A stretch of 64,000 nt of DNA, from NCBI RefSeq assembly GCF_002019735.1, contig NZ_KV917378.1, forward strand, positions 186,001-250,000. The letters are read 5' to 3'. A model generated the notes under the pieces. It searched no databases. It had not been told where the DNA came from and saw only the letters and a list, made by a program, of their open reading frames with translations. A program made the position numbers and the translations under genes. This DNA is from Salipaludibacillus agaradhaerens (GTDB lineage: Bacteria; Bacillota; Bacilli; Bacillales; Salisediminibacteriaceae). Below, piece by piece: positions 16,854 to 25,919 of this stretch (positions are counted from its first letter, which is position 1; the number at the start of each line of letters is the position of its first letter).

Positions 16854-18212
16854 ATGGCATTTGAAGGATTAGCTGAACGCCTGCAAAGTACACTCAAGAA
16901 AATTCGTGGCAAAGGAAAAGTGTCTGAGCAGGATGTTAAAGAAATGATGCGTGAAGTCCGTCTCGCATTGCTTGAAGCAGATGTTAACTTTAAAGTGGTT
17001 AAAAAGTTTGTAAACGATGTGAAGGAACGGGCCGTTGGCCAGGAAGTCTTAGAAAGCTTAACACCGGGACAACAAGTTATTAAAGTAGTTAATGAAGAAC
17101 TCACAAAGCTTATGGGCGGTGAACAAAGTAAAATTGCTAGTGCCTCTAAGCCTCCGACTGTTATCATGATGGTCGGGCTTCAAGGTGCAGGGAAGACAAC
17201 GACCACGGGAAAGCTAGCTAACCATCTAAGAAAAAACCATAATAGAAACCCTTTAATGGTTGCGGCGGATATTTATCGGCCCGCGGCTATAAAACAGCTT
17301 GAAACGCTAGGAAAACAATTGGATATGCCTGTGTTCTCATTAGGTGACCAAGTGAGTCCAGTTGAGATAGCTAAGCAGGCGATCGCAAAAGCAAAAGAAG
17401 AGCATCATGATTATGTTTTAATTGATACAGCTGGCCGGCTTCATGTTGACGAAAAGTTAATGAATGAACTTGAAGACATTAAAGCGGTCGCTTCTCCAGA
17501 CGAGATCCTTCTCGTCGTAGATGCTATGACAGGGCAAGATGCTGTTAACGTAGCGGAAAACTTCAACGAACGCCTGGACATAACGGGGGCCATACTCACG
17601 AAACTCGATGGTGATACACGTGGAGGGGCTGCTATTTCAGTTAAAGCTGTCACGGGTACACCAGTGAAATTTGCAGGGATGGGTGAAAAAATTGATGCTC
17701 TTGAACCATTCCATCCTGAGCGCATGGCATCACGTATTTTAGGCATGGGCGATGTACTCACGTTAATTGAAAAAGCCCAAACAAACGTAGATGAAAAAAA
17801 AGCTAAAGAATTAGAAAGAAAAATGCGTACGAACGAGTTAACATTTGATGACTTTCTTGAACAGCTTTCACAAGTACGCAACATGGGGCCGTTGGATGAA
17901 CTGCTAAACATGATGCCTGGTGCAGGTAAAATGAAAGGTCTTAAAAATGCTCAAGTGGATGAAAAACAACTCACCCACATTGAAGCCATTGTTAAATCAA
18001 TGACGAAAGCAGAACGGGAAGACCCAGACCTTTTAAATGCCAGTCGGCGAAAACGTATTGCTAAAGGAAGCGGGACCTCTATTCAAGAAGTCAACCGTCT
18101 CATTAAGCAATTTGGTGAAATGAAAAAAATGATGAAACAAATGACAGGTATGCAAAAAGGTAAAGGGAAGAAAAAAGGTGGCTTAGGCGGCATGAAATTC
18201 CCTTTCATGTAG
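16854..18212 (+). CDS. ffh: Signal recognition particle protein Ffh
   Basis: SRP54-type GTPase that binds scRNA and signal sequences of nascent membrane and secreted proteins. The 452-residue protein has an N domain (1-90), a G domain with GLQGAGKT at 108-115, DIYRPAAIKQL, DTAGRLHVDE and TKLDGDTRGG, and a C-terminal M domain rich in methionine (MKKMMKQMTGMQKGK, with a glycine-rich end). An AGGGGGCAAG ribosome binding site precedes the ATG. It follows ylxM closely and precedes rpsP by 125 bp. Confidence 0.97.
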   Translation: MAFEGLAERLQSTLKKIRGKGKVSEQDVKEMMREVRLALLEADVNFKVVKKFVNDVKERAVGQEVLESLTPGQQVIKVVNEELTKLMGGEQSKIASASKPPTVIMMVGLQGAGKTTTTGKLANHLRKNHNRNPLMVAADIYRPAAIKQLETLGKQLDMPVFSLGDQVSPVEIAKQAIAKAKEEHHDYVLIDTAGRLHVDEKLMNELEDIKAVASPDEILLVVDAMTGQDAVNVAENFNERLDITGAILTKLDGDTRGGAAISVKAVTGTPVKFAGMGEKIDALEPFHPERMASRILGMGDVLTLIEKAQTNVDEKKAKELERKMRTNELTFDDFLEQLSQVRNMGPLDELLNMMPGAGKMKGLKNAQVDEKQLTHIEAIVKSMTKAEREDPDLLNASRRKRIAKGSGTSIQEVNRLIKQFGEMKKMMKQMTGMQKGKGKKKGGLGGMKFPFM

Positions 18213-18247
18213 CCTTATTTTAGGGGAAATGATTTAAAAATAAAGCT

Positions 18248-18304
18248 GTAAAGTTTTTTTACTTTACTAGGGTTGCTACTAAGTATCTTTTATGATAGTA
18301 TAAT
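18248..18304 (+). promoter_or_regulatory. Hairpin and putative promoter before rpsP
   Basis: GTAAAGT (18248-18254) and ACTTTAC (18261-18267) form a perfect hairpin with a T-loop that may weaken read-through from ffh. Then a perfect TATAAT at 18299-18304 follows; TTGCTA at 18273-18278 is the best -35, but is spaced 20 bp from it (17 bp from TAGTAT). This probably starts the rpsP-khpA transcript. Confidence 0.45.
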
Positions 18305-18337
18305 TAACTGTGTGAAAGATTTATGGAGGTGAAACAC

Positions 18338-18610
18338 ATGGCAGTTAAAATTCGTTTAAAGCGAATGGGAGCAAAGAAATCTCCGTTCTATCGTGTGGTT
18401 GTAGCGGATTCCCGTTCCCCACGTGATGGTCGTTTTATTGAAGAAATTGGAACTTATAACCCTTTGAAAAATCCAATTGAGTTTAACGTTGATGAAGAAA
18501 AAGCGTTAAAATGGATGCTTGAAGGTGCGAAGCCTTCCGATACTGTTCGTAACCTGTTCTCAAACGTTGGTCTTATGGAACAACTTCACAACGCGAAGAA
18601 CGCTAAATAA
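18338..18610 (+). CDS. rpsP: 30S ribosomal protein S16
   Basis: Small, basic 30S subunit protein of 90 residues that stabilises 16S rRNA domains during assembly. It carries the invariant start [14 protein letters not shown] and the [16 protein letters not shown] segment. ATG 18338 follows ATGGAGGTGAAAC; an earlier in-frame ATG at 18323 lies before that ribosome binding site and is rejected. It heads the set rpsP-khpA-ylqD-rimM-trmD-rplS of ribosome and tRNA maturation genes. Confidence 0.97.
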   Translation: MAVKIRLKRMGAKKSPFYRVVVADSRSPRDGRFIEEIGTYNPLKNPIEFNVDEEKALKWMLEGAKPSDTVRNLFSNVGLMEQLHNAKNAK

Positions 18611-18646
18611 GCCCTTCGTGTGAAATAATCCAAGAAGGTGAGTGAC

Positions 18647-18874
18647 ATGAAAGAGCTGGTTGAATCAATTGCGAAAGCGCTAGTAGATCACCCTGAAGAC
18701 GTTCGTGTAACTGAGGTAGAGAATGGCCGTTCACTCACATTGAAACTGGAAGTACACGAAGATGATATGGGGAAAGTGATCGGTAAGCAAGGGCGTATAG
18801 CAAAAGCAATCCGTTCGGTTGTTAATGCAGCTGGAGCGAACCAAAACAAGCGTGTTCAGTTGGAAATTGGTTGA
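18647..18874 (+). CDS. khpA: KH domain RNA-binding protein KhpA (YlqC)
   Basis: A 75-residue protein that is a single type-II KH domain, with the nucleic-acid loop VIGKQGRIAKAIR (about 43-55). KhpA forms a complex with KhpB (Jag) in Gram-positive bacteria and binds RNA with effects on cell elongation. GTG 18638 is also in frame, but AAGAAGGTGA (18632-18641) serves ATG 18647 better. It follows rpsP by 36 bp, the usual linkage, and is followed by a terminator. Confidence 0.93.
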   Translation: MKELVESIAKALVDHPEDVRVTEVENGRSLTLKLEVHEDDMGKVIGKQGRIAKAIRSVVNAAGANQNKRVQLEIG

Positions 18875-18875
18875 A

Positions 18876-18901
18876 GGGCGAGGGAAACCTCTCCCTTTTT
18901 T
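18876..18901 (+). terminator. Terminator after khpA
   Basis: GGGCGAGG (18876-18883) pairs with CCTCTCCC (18888-18895) with one mismatch and is followed by six T's (18896-18901). It likely ends or attenuates the rpsP-khpA message before ylqD. Confidence 0.7.
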
Positions 18902-18966
18902 CCGTATGGTCGTCCCTTCTTATGGTAGAATAAACAGAGCAAGTGATTACATGGAGGTGCAACGTT

Positions 18967-19380
18967 TTGGAAATTATAAAAAAAGTGGTCGTGAAGCAAA
19001 TTTTAACAGATGAAAGTCGGACGAAATTAAAAGAGCAGTTTCTTGCACGACAATATCAAATTACAAAAGAACTTAAACAGTTAGAATTTGTATTACATAA
19101 AAAAATGAAAGAAAATACAAGTGCTAATTATCAAGCATCCCTTAAGGAAAGTTTTAATAAAGAAACAGCTCGACGAAAGGAAAGGTTGCGTCAGTTGGAG
19201 CTTAAACTCGGTCAGTTAGATGAGCTTGAGTTGGGTGCAGAATTAAGAGAAGGTACGATTCAAATGATCGAACAAGTTGAGGAAGGCGATAATTGGGAAG
19301 AGATTATGAAAGGGACTGAAATCGTCATTAAAGATGGTATGGTTCATGAACTTCGTCACGGAGGCGTCCAAGATGACTGA
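18967..19380 (+). CDS. ylqD: YlqD-family coiled-coil protein, function unknown
   Basis: A 137-residue protein of the YlqD family found between khpA and rimM in Bacillaceae; no biochemical role is known to me. It begins [16 protein letters not shown], continues with a long charged helix likely to form a coiled coil (about 20-95: [18 protein letters not shown]... [17 protein letters not shown]), and ends in a small beta-type module ([18 protein letters not shown]). ATG 18943 is open, but TTG 18967 lies behind ATGGAGGTG with good spacing and matches the homologue N-terminus. Its end overlaps the rimM start by 8 bp, so translation is coupled. Confidence 0.85.
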   Translation: MEIIKKVVVKQILTDESRTKLKEQFLARQYQITKELKQLEFVLHKKMKENTSANYQASLKESFNKETARRKERLRQLELKLGQLDELELGAELREGTIQMIEQVEEGDNWEEIMKGTEIVIKDGMVHELRHGGVQDD

Positions 19381-19894
19381 TTGGCTTAACGTGGGTAAAA
19401 TTGTGAATACTCACGGAATTCACGGAGAAGTGCGCGTGATTTCAAGAACGGACTTTCAGGAGGAACGGTACAGTACTGGTAACACACTTTACATTAAAAC
19501 TGAAAACGAACGATTACCAGTGACAGTGGCTAAATGGCGTCAGCATAAACAATTTGATCTCATTACTTTCGAGGGGTTCGACAACGTCAACGAGGTTGAA
19601 AAATTTAAAGGATCTCTTCTTCAAGTAGATGCAACCACGTTACAAGATCAGTTAGCAGAAGATGAATTTTATTATCATCAGATCATTGGTTTACATGTAG
19701 AGACGGTAGATGGGCGTTTGGTTGGAACCGTGAAAGAAATTCTTTCGCCAGGTGCCAATGACGTCTGGGTGATCGCTCCAGCTGAGAAGGGGAAGGATAT
19801 TTTAATTCCCTATATTGAGTCAGTCGTCAAAAGTATATTACTTGAAGAAAACAAAGTGATTATTGAGCCTATGGAAGGGCTGTTGGATGGATGA
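19373..19894 (+). CDS. rimM: Ribosome maturation factor RimM
   Basis: Assembly factor for the 30S head, binding S19 and 16S rRNA. The 173-residue protein has the N-terminal barrel motif [18 protein letters not shown] (residues 4-21) and a PRC-barrel domain from about 95 ([14 protein letters not shown]... [10 protein letters not shown]... [13 protein letters not shown]). GGAGGCG precedes ATG 19373; the open frame from 19334 lacks a ribosome binding site. It overlaps ylqD at its start and trmD at its end (ATGA), a tightly coupled trio. Confidence 0.95.
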   Translation: MTDWLNVGKIVNTHGIHGEVRVISRTDFQEERYSTGNTLYIKTENERLPVTVAKWRQHKQFDLITFEGFDNVNEVEKFKGSLLQVDATTLQDQLAEDEFYYHQIIGLHVETVDGRLVGTVKEILSPGANDVWVIAPAEKGKDILIPYIESVVKSILLEENKVIIEPMEGLLDG

Positions 19895-20634
19895 AGATTT
19901 CAATTTTAACATTGTTTCCAGAAATGTTTGATGGCCTTTTTTCTCACTCTATCCTTAAACAAGCCCAGCAAAAAGGTGTCGTTTCTTATAATGTCGTGAA
20001 TTTCCGTCACTACGCGAAGGATAAACACAATCGAGTAGATGACTATCCATATGGTGGCGGTGGCGGAATGGTATTAACACCACAACCGCTTTTTGATGCG
20101 GTTGAAGATTTGCAGGGGCAAACGGCTAACAAGCAAAAGCCACGTACTATTTTACTATGTCCACAAGGCGAACCTTATTCTCAACAAAAAGCTGAAGAGC
20201 TGGCAAAAGAAGATGAGATTATTCTCATCTGCGGTCATTATGAAGGCTATGATGAGAGGATTCGCGCACATCTAATCGACGAAGAAATTTCTATTGGAGA
20301 TTATGTGCTTACAGGGGGGGAAATTGGTGCTATGGTTATTGCAGATAGTGTTACAAGGCTTTTACCTGGATCGCTAGGTAATGATCAGTCAGCAGTAACG
20401 GACTCGCATAGTACTGGCCTTTTAGAATATCCTCATTATACGCGCCCTGCTGAATATAGAGGCATGAAGGTCCCTGATATCCTTCTATCAGGCCATCATA
20501 AAAACATTGACGTTTGGCGTCGTCAGCAGTCGTTAAGGCGCACATATGAACGACGTCCTGATATGTTGGAAAGTGCCAACCTAACAGATGATGACATAGC
20601 TTATCTTCATTCTTTAAAGTCTAAAAATAAATAA
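19891..20634 (+). CDS. trmD: tRNA (guanine-37-N1)-methyltransferase TrmD
   Basis: SPOUT-class methyltransferase that makes m1G37 next to the anticodon, preventing +1 frameshifting. The 247-residue protein has [10 protein letters not shown] near the start, the conserved [21 protein letters not shown] stretch in pieces (residues 30-50) and the knot motifs [12 protein letters not shown] and [12 protein letters not shown]. The ATG lies in the rimM stop codon. The rplS promoter follows 4 bp after its stop, so the next gene can be expressed separately. Confidence 0.96.
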   Translation: MKISILTLFPEMFDGLFSHSILKQAQQKGVVSYNVVNFRHYAKDKHNRVDDYPYGGGGGMVLTPQPLFDAVEDLQGQTANKQKPRTILLCPQGEPYSQQKAEELAKEDEIILICGHYEGYDERIRAHLIDEEISIGDYVLTGGEIGAMVIADSVTRLLPGSLGNDQSAVTDSHSTGLLEYPHYTRPAEYRGMKVPDILLSGHHKNIDVWRRQQSLRRTYERRPDMLESANLTDDDIAYLHSLKSKNK

Positions 20635-20637
20635 TAG

Positions 20638-20666
20638 TTGAGATCATCTGTGTCATATGATAATAT
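20638..20666 (+). promoter_or_regulatory. Promoter of rplS
   Basis: TTGAGA at 20638-20643 and TAATAT at 20661-20666 are exactly 17 bp apart, four bases after trmD. The start would be near 20673, leaving a leader of about 80 bases before rplS, consistent with leader control. Confidence 0.65.
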
Positions 20667-20672
20667 ATTCCT

Positions 20673-20751
20673 TGTGGCTTTAGCCAGATCAAGATGTTCC
20701 GCTGTCCTATTTGAGACAAGAAGATCTGCAGGGAAGGAGGCGAACAGAATC
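20673..20751 (+). promoter_or_regulatory. Probable L19 ribosomal protein leader (autoregulatory 5' UTR)
   Basis: An untranslated leader of about 80 bases precedes rplS and can fold locally: GGCTTTAGCC (20680-20689) is a tight hairpin with TTTA loop. An L19 leader RNA family is known in front of rplS in Bacillus and relatives, where L19 is thought to bind its own mRNA. The position and length fit; I have not aligned it to the family model. Confidence 0.5.
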
Positions 20752-21093
20752 ATGGAACAAATTATTCGTGATATCACTAAAGAGCAATTGAAAACTGATC
20801 TTCCAGATTTCCGTCCAGGAGACACGCTTCGTGTTCACGTGAAAGTTGTAGAAGGAACTCGTGAGCGTATCCAAGTATTTGAAGGTGTTGTTATTAAACG
20901 CCGTGGCACTGGAATCAGTGAAACATTCACTGTTCGTAAAGTATCTTACGGTGTTGGAGTAGAGAGAACATTCCCAGTTCACTCTCCAAGAATCGATAAG
21001 ATTGAAGTTACGAGAAAAGGTAAAGTGCGCCGTGCGAAACTTTACTACCTACGTGCCCTACGCGGTAAAGCGGCTCGTATTAAAGAAAGATAA
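20752..21093 (+). CDS. rplS: 50S ribosomal protein L19
   Basis: 50S protein of 113 residues at the 30S-50S interface. It has the conserved [16 protein letters not shown] and [14 protein letters not shown] segments, [20 protein letters not shown], and ends with [19 protein letters not shown]. The start is ATG 20752 behind AAGGAGGCG; the open frame upstream to 20638 is the leader. It has its own promoter and a strong terminator, and so is a single-gene unit that may also receive read-through from trmD. Confidence 0.97.
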   Translation: MEQIIRDITKEQLKTDLPDFRPGDTLRVHVKVVEGTRERIQVFEGVVIKRRGTGISETFTVRKVSYGVGVERTFPVHSPRIDKIEVTRKGKVRRAKLYYLRALRGKAARIKER

Positions 21094-21099
21094 TGTATT

Positions 21100-21127
21100 A
21101 AAAGGAGCTTACTCAAAAGCTCCTTTT
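21100..21127 (+). terminator. Terminator after rplS
   Basis: AAAGGAGCTT (21101-21110) pairs perfectly with AAGCTCCTTT (21117-21126), followed by T's to 21129. Textbook intrinsic terminator. Confidence 0.92.
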
Positions 21128-21129
21128 TT

Positions 21130-21401
21130 ACTTATGTTTTTATAAGTGGACACATATTGTGTGATAATAAACCACCAAAATAGTCATATAGAAAAGTTAT
21201 ACCGTCTCTTAGAAACGGTGTAGCTTACCATCGGTCAAATAAAGAGACTACCTGTTCAGTTGAAATTAGAAGGTGAAACGTATAAAACCTGATTTAAATT
21301 AGTAAACAGAGTGAAGGAAATATGTTAATATTAGTTAGTAGCTTGGGCACGTGAAGCTAATAAATGGAGAGCTTTATATTAGCTTAAAGGATGGATGACT
21401 A
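21130..21401. other. Non-coding gap before the signal peptidase gene
   Basis: About 270 bp with no gene. A small hairpin TACCGT / ACGGTG (21200-21220) around CTCTTAGAA is visible without a T-run. GATAAT at 21163-21168 could be a -10 box, but no fitting -35 is seen. Confidence 0.3.
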
Positions 21402-21947
21402 ATGGGTAGATCGGAATCGTGGGAATGGATTAAAGCGGTAGCGGTAGCGTTAATTCTTGCAATTGGCATTAGATATTTCTTGCTGGCTCCAATTGTTGTG
21501 GATGGACAGTCGATGATGCCGACACTTGAACATAACGATCGTATGCTTGTTAATAAAATCGGTTACAATATTTCTGAACCAGAGAGATTTGATATCATCG
21601 TTTTTCATGCACCACAAAATAAAGATTACATCAAACGAGTTATTGGATTGCCAGGTGATACGATAGAATATAGAGATGATATGTTATATGTGAATGGTGA
21701 ATCTGTAGATGAGCCATACTTAGATGACTATAAAGAACAAGCTGAGTATCTACCCTTAACTGAAGATTTTCATATTAAAGATGTTACAGGATATGAGACG
21801 GTGCCGGAAGGACATGTCTTTGTTTTAGGTGATAATCGTCAACGGAGCAGAGACAGCCGACAGATTGGTATGATTCCTTATGATGAAGTGGTCGGTAAAG
21901 CAAACTTTGTTATCTGGCCTATTCAGGAAATAAGGTTTGTAGACTAG
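21402..21947 (+). CDS. lepB: Signal peptidase I
   Basis: Membrane-anchored serine protease that removes signal peptides from secreted proteins. The 181-residue protein has one N-terminal membrane segment (about 10-29: [20 protein letters not shown]), the catalytic serine in GQSMMPTL (Ser37) and catalytic lysine in [11 protein letters not shown] (Lys78), then the [14 protein letters not shown] box. It is a short Gram-positive type (Sip) enzyme. AAAGGATGG lies before the ATG. rbgA follows after 13 bp. Which of several Sip paralogues it represents cannot be decided. Confidence 0.94.
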   Translation: MGRSESWEWIKAVAVALILAIGIRYFLLAPIVVDGQSMMPTLEHNDRMLVNKIGYNISEPERFDIIVFHAPQNKDYIKRVIGLPGDTIEYRDDMLYVNGESVDEPYLDDYKEQAEYLPLTEDFHIKDVTGYETVPEGHVFVLGDNRQRSRDSRQIGMIPYDEVVGKANFVIWPIQEIRFVD

Positions 21948-21960
21948 GAGGAAACAAAGA

Positions 21961-22803
21961 ATGACAATACAGTGGTATCCGGGCCATATGGCAAAAGCAA
22001 AGAGAGAAGTACAAGAGAAGCTTAAAATAATCGATGTGGTGATTGAGATTGTGGATGCACGTATTCCCCTATCTTCCCGGAATCCCATGATTGATGATTT
22101 AACTTCTCATAAACCTCGCCTAATCCTTTTAAACAAAGCGGACTTAGCTGACAGCCAATTAACAAAACAATGGGTTCAATATTTTGAAAAAAAGAATTTT
22201 GCTGTTTTAACAGTTGATGCCCAGCTAGGTAAAGGTATAAAAGATATCCCAATGAAAGTAAGAGAACTAGCAAAACCTTTATTGGACAAATTCCGAGCAA
22301 AAGGTATGAATCCTCGAGCCTTGCGCGCATTAATATTAGGCATTCCAAACGTAGGAAAATCTACTGTGATTAATCGACTGGCAAATAAAAAAATAACGAA
22401 GATAGGTGATCGTCCGGGTGTGACGAAAAGTCAACAATGGATTAAAGTTGGAAAAGAAATGGAGCTTCTTGATACGCCAGGTATCCTCTGGCCCAAATTT
22501 GAAGATCAAGACGTGGGTTTTCGTCTTGCACTGACGGGTGCGATTAAAGAGGAAATTTTTGATTTTCAAGAAACCATTGTTTTTTTATTAAATGAATTAA
22601 AAACGTCCTATCCAGAACGATTAAAAGAAAGGTATCATTTAGAAACAATAGCTGAAGACATCACTGAGTTGCTCGATGACATTGGAACGAGAAGAGGATG
22701 TCTGGTCGCTGGAGGATTAGTTGATTATGATCGAACAGCAGAAATGATATTTAGAGATTTTCGACAAGGGAAGTTAGGTCATATTAGTTTAGAACGTCCA
22801 TGA
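21961..22803 (+). CDS. rbgA: Ribosome biogenesis GTPase RbgA (YlqF)
   Basis: Essential GTPase for a late step of 50S assembly. The 280-residue protein is circularly permuted: the G4 motif NKADL (about 58-62) precedes G1 GIPNVGKST (about 127-135) and the DTPG motif (about 178-181). It starts [16 protein letters not shown], the family signature that includes the histidine-bearing loop. AGGAGGAAAC lies before the ATG. It forms a pair with lepB; a long hairpin follows 60 bp after its stop. Confidence 0.96.
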   Translation: MTIQWYPGHMAKAKREVQEKLKIIDVVIEIVDARIPLSSRNPMIDDLTSHKPRLILLNKADLADSQLTKQWVQYFEKKNFAVLTVDAQLGKGIKDIPMKVRELAKPLLDKFRAKGMNPRALRALILGIPNVGKSTVINRLANKKITKIGDRPGVTKSQQWIKVGKEMELLDTPGILWPKFEDQDVGFRLALTGAIKEEIFDFQETIVFLLNELKTSYPERLKERYHLETIAEDITELLDDIGTRRGCLVAGGLVDYDRTAEMIFRDFRQGKLGHISLERP

Positions 22804-22863
22804 ATGATGTTTGGTTGTAAATAATTCAAAGGCTGGCATATAACTATTAAAAAGTATTTTATA

Positions 22864-22902
22864 CATGGCACCAATCAGTAGGCTTTGATGATTGGTGCCA
22901 TG
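22864..22902. terminator. Long perfect hairpin after rbgA, probable terminator
   Basis: CATGGCACCAATCA (22864-22877) and TGATTGGTGCCATG (22889-22902) form a perfect 14-bp stem with an 11-base loop. The downstream side has only TTTGCTTA; on the reverse strand a T-rich tract (TATAAAATACTTTTT) follows, so it may work in both directions. Confidence 0.65.
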
Positions 22903-23310
22903 TTTGCTTAAAGATTGGGTGATTGATGATGTACATAGTTGTCCATGACCGTGTATTGTATGAAACGAAAACGCAATTTAATTCTCATTATACTTTGTCA
23001 CTCAAGGACAGGTAAGAATTAAAGCTCTCTCTTACATATAGCATCCCTCACAGGTCGTGAGGGATTACTTGTTTACTAGCTTTAATTACAGTATTATGCT
23101 GTAGCATTAAGGACTTTCGTAATAGATGAAGGTCTATTTAATACGTCAACTAAATAGCCTCATAGGCGCTTTTAATGATAAATATGAGTAAATGACACAG
23201 CTACCTTAATTTTGCTAGTTCTTCTACAATACATAATAGGTGTAGAGAAAGATAGTGATTATCGTGGTTAACAGGTGTGTCTTGTATGATGATGAATTTA
23301 GTTCACATAG
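22903..23310. other. Intergenic region between rbgA and rnhB
   Basis: About 400 bp. It contains a second perfect hairpin, ATCCCTCAC (23043-23051) with GTGAGGGAT (23057-23065), followed by TACTTGTTT, which looks like a small terminator. Between the two hairpins a 29-codon ORF (22926-23015, start ATGATG behind GGGTGA) is possible but not supported by anything else. TCTACA/TGTAGA at 23222-23246 is a further weak inverted pair. Confidence 0.4.
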
Positions 23311-23339
23311 TTGAAAAATAAAGATACATTGCCGATAAA
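23311..23339 (+). promoter_or_regulatory. Putative promoter of rnhB-ylqG-ylqH (SigA or SigD type)
   Basis: TTGAAA (23311-23316) and GATAAA (23334-23339) are 17 bp apart and fit SigA. The same stretch holds GCCGATAA (23331-23338), 7 of 8 bases of the SigD -10 consensus GCCGATAT, with TGAA 15 bases upstream where SigD wants TAAA. Which sigma factor reads it cannot be decided here. Confidence 0.45.
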
Positions 23340-23362
23340 AAAGAGAGGAGAAGTGACTTACT

Positions 23363-24136
23363 ATGGCAAGAAAGACGATAGCCGAAATAAAAGAATTGTT
23401 AGTAGACATAGAGAATGAGGACCACCCATTGTTGAAAGAATTACAACGTGATGAAAGGTCCGGCGTTCAACAGCTTATAAAACGTTGGAAAAAACAGCAA
23501 ACATATCAGTATGTTTTAGAGCAACAACATGTTGATATGACGGCTTTTGAACGGGAGATATATGAACAAGGTTTTAAAGCAATAGCAGGTATAGATGAAG
23601 TCGGCAGAGGGCCATTAGCAGGGCCGGTAGTAGCTGCTTGTGTCATTTTGCCACGAGATTTTAAACTTTTAGGTTTAACAGATTCTAAACAGCTATCAAA
23701 AGCTACCCGAGAAACATTTTATGATGTGATATTAAAGGAAGCTGTTGATGTTGGTGTAGGAATCGCTACAGCACGTGAAATTGATGACATAAATATTTAT
23801 CAAGCATCTAAAGCGGCAATGGTGCGTGCTGTTAAACAGATAGAAAAGATAGAGATTGATTATCTGTTAGTCGATGCTATGGAGCTGCCAATAAAAATGC
23901 CCGCAAAAAATTTAATTAAGGGAGATATGCGGTCACTTACGATTGCTGCAAGCTCAGTAGTAGCAAAAGTGACACGAGATCGTTATATGGAAAATCTACA
24001 TAACAAGTATCCCCAATATGGTTTTAACAAGCACATGGGATATGGAACAAGCGGTCACTTAGAGGCGTTAAAAACTTATGGCATTATTGAAGAAGAGCAT
24101 CGAAAAAGTTTTGCGCCTGTAAAAAAACATCTATAA
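23363..24136 (+). CDS. rnhB: Ribonuclease HII
   Basis: Cleaves RNA in RNA-DNA hybrids, including single ribonucleotides in DNA. The 257-residue protein has an N-terminal extension of about 70 residues typical of Bacillus RNase HII, then GIDEVGRGPLAGP with catalytic Asp78 and Glu79, VDAMELP (third acidic residue) and SSVVAKVTRDRYM with the fourth. Ends with YGTSGHLEALK. Start ATG 23363 lies behind GAGAGGAG. It is followed after 37 bp by ylqG, probably cotranscribed. Confidence 0.95.
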   Translation: MARKTIAEIKELLVDIENEDHPLLKELQRDERSGVQQLIKRWKKQQTYQYVLEQQHVDMTAFEREIYEQGFKAIAGIDEVGRGPLAGPVVAACVILPRDFKLLGLTDSKQLSKATRETFYDVILKEAVDVGVGIATAREIDDINIYQASKAAMVRAVKQIEKIEIDYLLVDAMELPIKMPAKNLIKGDMRSLTIAASSVVAKVTRDRYMENLHNKYPQYGFNKHMGYGTSGHLEALKTYGIIEEEHRKSFAPVKKHL

Positions 24137-24173
24137 TACGTCAAACATCTGCTGGTAAGGAGGAGACCCTGAC

Positions 24174-25919
24174 ATGTTAGATACAAAACTCATACAAAGT
24201 ATGATAAGTAGGGTTGACTCTGTCAACTCAAAAGCTGTCACCCTAAGACCTGGTCAAGTCTTTCAAGGTGCCATCACACAGCTCTATCCTGGACAAATGG
24301 CTCAACTAAAATTAGGTGGCCTACATTTATCTGCACAATTAGAAGCCCAATTAGAAAAGGGTGAAAAATACTGGTTTAGAGTGCTCTCAGGCGGAGGGAT
24401 ACCAAAGTTGAAAGTACTTGAAGGCGTTCCAGGACAGCGAACGGCAGACAATGGCACATCATCGAATCAGCAAGCACTTTTACAGCAATTAGGGTTCAAG
24501 GGAGGCACGTTAGAAGAAAAGGTGTTGAACCATTTAAAACACTTAAATCTTCCATTTACAAGAGGGAATGTGAGTGACGGTGCTAACATTTTAACCCAAT
24601 CTTCATTATCTCAAGAACAGTCGCTTAATCTCCTGTCCATGATGATCCAGAAAGGACTCCCTTTAACAAAGGAGACATTTCAAGCGATGGCAGCGTTACA
24701 AAGTCAGCAAAGCTCTTCTGCAACAATGGGGCAGCTTATGACGGCATTACAATCCATGAAAGACCCATCCAGTCAGCGATTGCAGGATAGTTTAGCCCAA
24801 TTACTAGGGCGAACAGCCATGACAGCATCAACTTCAAACCTCACTACACTGTTGTCGCAGCTGCAAAGTAGTGACAACACACTTCAACAACAAGCTTGGC
24901 AAGTGGCGAGACAGTTGGGAATTATCCCAACTGGTTTAAATGAAAAAGCCTTTTATGAACAGGTTAAAGCAAATCTCTTAAGAAGTGAAAATGAGCCAGC
25001 CATACGTCAATTGTGGCCCCAGGGACATCAGGCTACTTCGTTACAAACATTAGATGCTAAATCACTCTTTATACAAATGGTACAAGGAGTAAGTAATGAT
25101 AAACGAGATTTAACCGCTCAATTATTGCAGGTTTTAAACCCTAAAGGACAGCCACAACAGGTTTTGACTCAACTGTCTGAATGGCTTCGAGGGATGCCTT
25201 CCGACTCTTTACGTGAACTATGGACTTTAATTGAAAATTCACAACCTGAAACTTTTAAATTTTCTGGAAAAGCAGCTGGGGAACCATTAATAAAAGCTAT
25301 TTTACAGCAGCTTGGTCTGCAGCATGAAACAGATATAAAAAGTGCCCAGCAAACGAGTGAAATTCAAAAGCAAGCAACTTTAAAATCGACCCTTTTACAG
25401 TTCTTGCAGCAAACACAATCAATGCCACAACATGTTAGAGAGCAAGCAGAATTTTTATTACAGCGGTTGACAGGCTATCAGTTAATGTCGTCAGATCAGC
25501 AGGGACCTATTCAACATACGTTATTTCAAATTCCTATAAAATTAACGGATACGTATCAAGATATGACGATTCAATGGGAAGGTCGGCAAAAGCCAGACGG
25601 TTCAATTGATGAGTCGCACTGTCGAATTTTGTTTTATTTACAGCTTGAAACAATTGATGAGACAGTTGTGGATGTTCAAATTCAAAACCGTGTTATTTCG
25701 TTAACCGTCTACAATGAAATAGCTAAACCTAATTCAGTACAACTAACATGGTATCCCTTGCTAAAAGAGAAATTACAGGACCTTGATTATCAACTGTCTA
25801 CGATAAATTGGAAGCAACCTGCAAATGAGACGTTGGGTGGAGATCATAGGCTAAAGGAGAAACAGTTCGGAGGTTATACAGATGAAAACGGCTATCAAGG
25901 AGTGGATATTCGGATATGA
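24174..25919 (+). CDS. ylqG: YlqG: FliK-like hook-length-control domain protein, orphan
   Basis: A 581-residue protein resembling flagellar hook-length regulator FliK in layout: an N-terminal barrel-like part (PGQVFQGAITQLYPGQMAQLKLGG, residues 23-46), a long glutamine- and serine-rich middle (about 80-400) and a C-terminal globular domain (about 445-560: QWEGRQKPDGSIDESHC, ILFYLQLETIDETVVDVQIQNRVISL) like the FliK substrate-switch domain. It is not the operon FliK, which is at 45.4 kb. AAGGAGGAGA precedes the ATG. Its stop overlaps the ylqH start (ATGA). Cytoplasmic location and role are unknown; the pairing with an FlhB-like protein suggests an export switch. Confidence 0.82.
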   Translation: MLDTKLIQSMISRVDSVNSKAVTLRPGQVFQGAITQLYPGQMAQLKLGGLHLSAQLEAQLEKGEKYWFRVLSGGGIPKLKVLEGVPGQRTADNGTSSNQQALLQQLGFKGGTLEEKVLNHLKHLNLPFTRGNVSDGANILTQSSLSQEQSLNLLSMMIQKGLPLTKETFQAMAALQSQQSSSATMGQLMTALQSMKDPSSQRLQDSLAQLLGRTAMTASTSNLTTLLSQLQSSDNTLQQQAWQVARQLGIIPTGLNEKAFYEQVKANLLRSENEPAIRQLWPQGHQATSLQTLDAKSLFIQMVQGVSNDKRDLTAQLLQVLNPKGQPQQVLTQLSEWLRGMPSDSLRELWTLIENSQPETFKFSGKAAGEPLIKAILQQLGLQHETDIKSAQQTSEIQKQATLKSTLLQFLQQTQSMPQHVREQAEFLLQRLTGYQLMSSDQQGPIQHTLFQIPIKLTDTYQDMTIQWEGRQKPDGSIDESHCRILFYLQLETIDETVVDVQIQNRVISLTVYNEIAKPNSVQLTWYPLLKEKLQDLDYQLSTINWKQPANETLGGDHRLKEKQFGGYTDENGYQGVDIRI

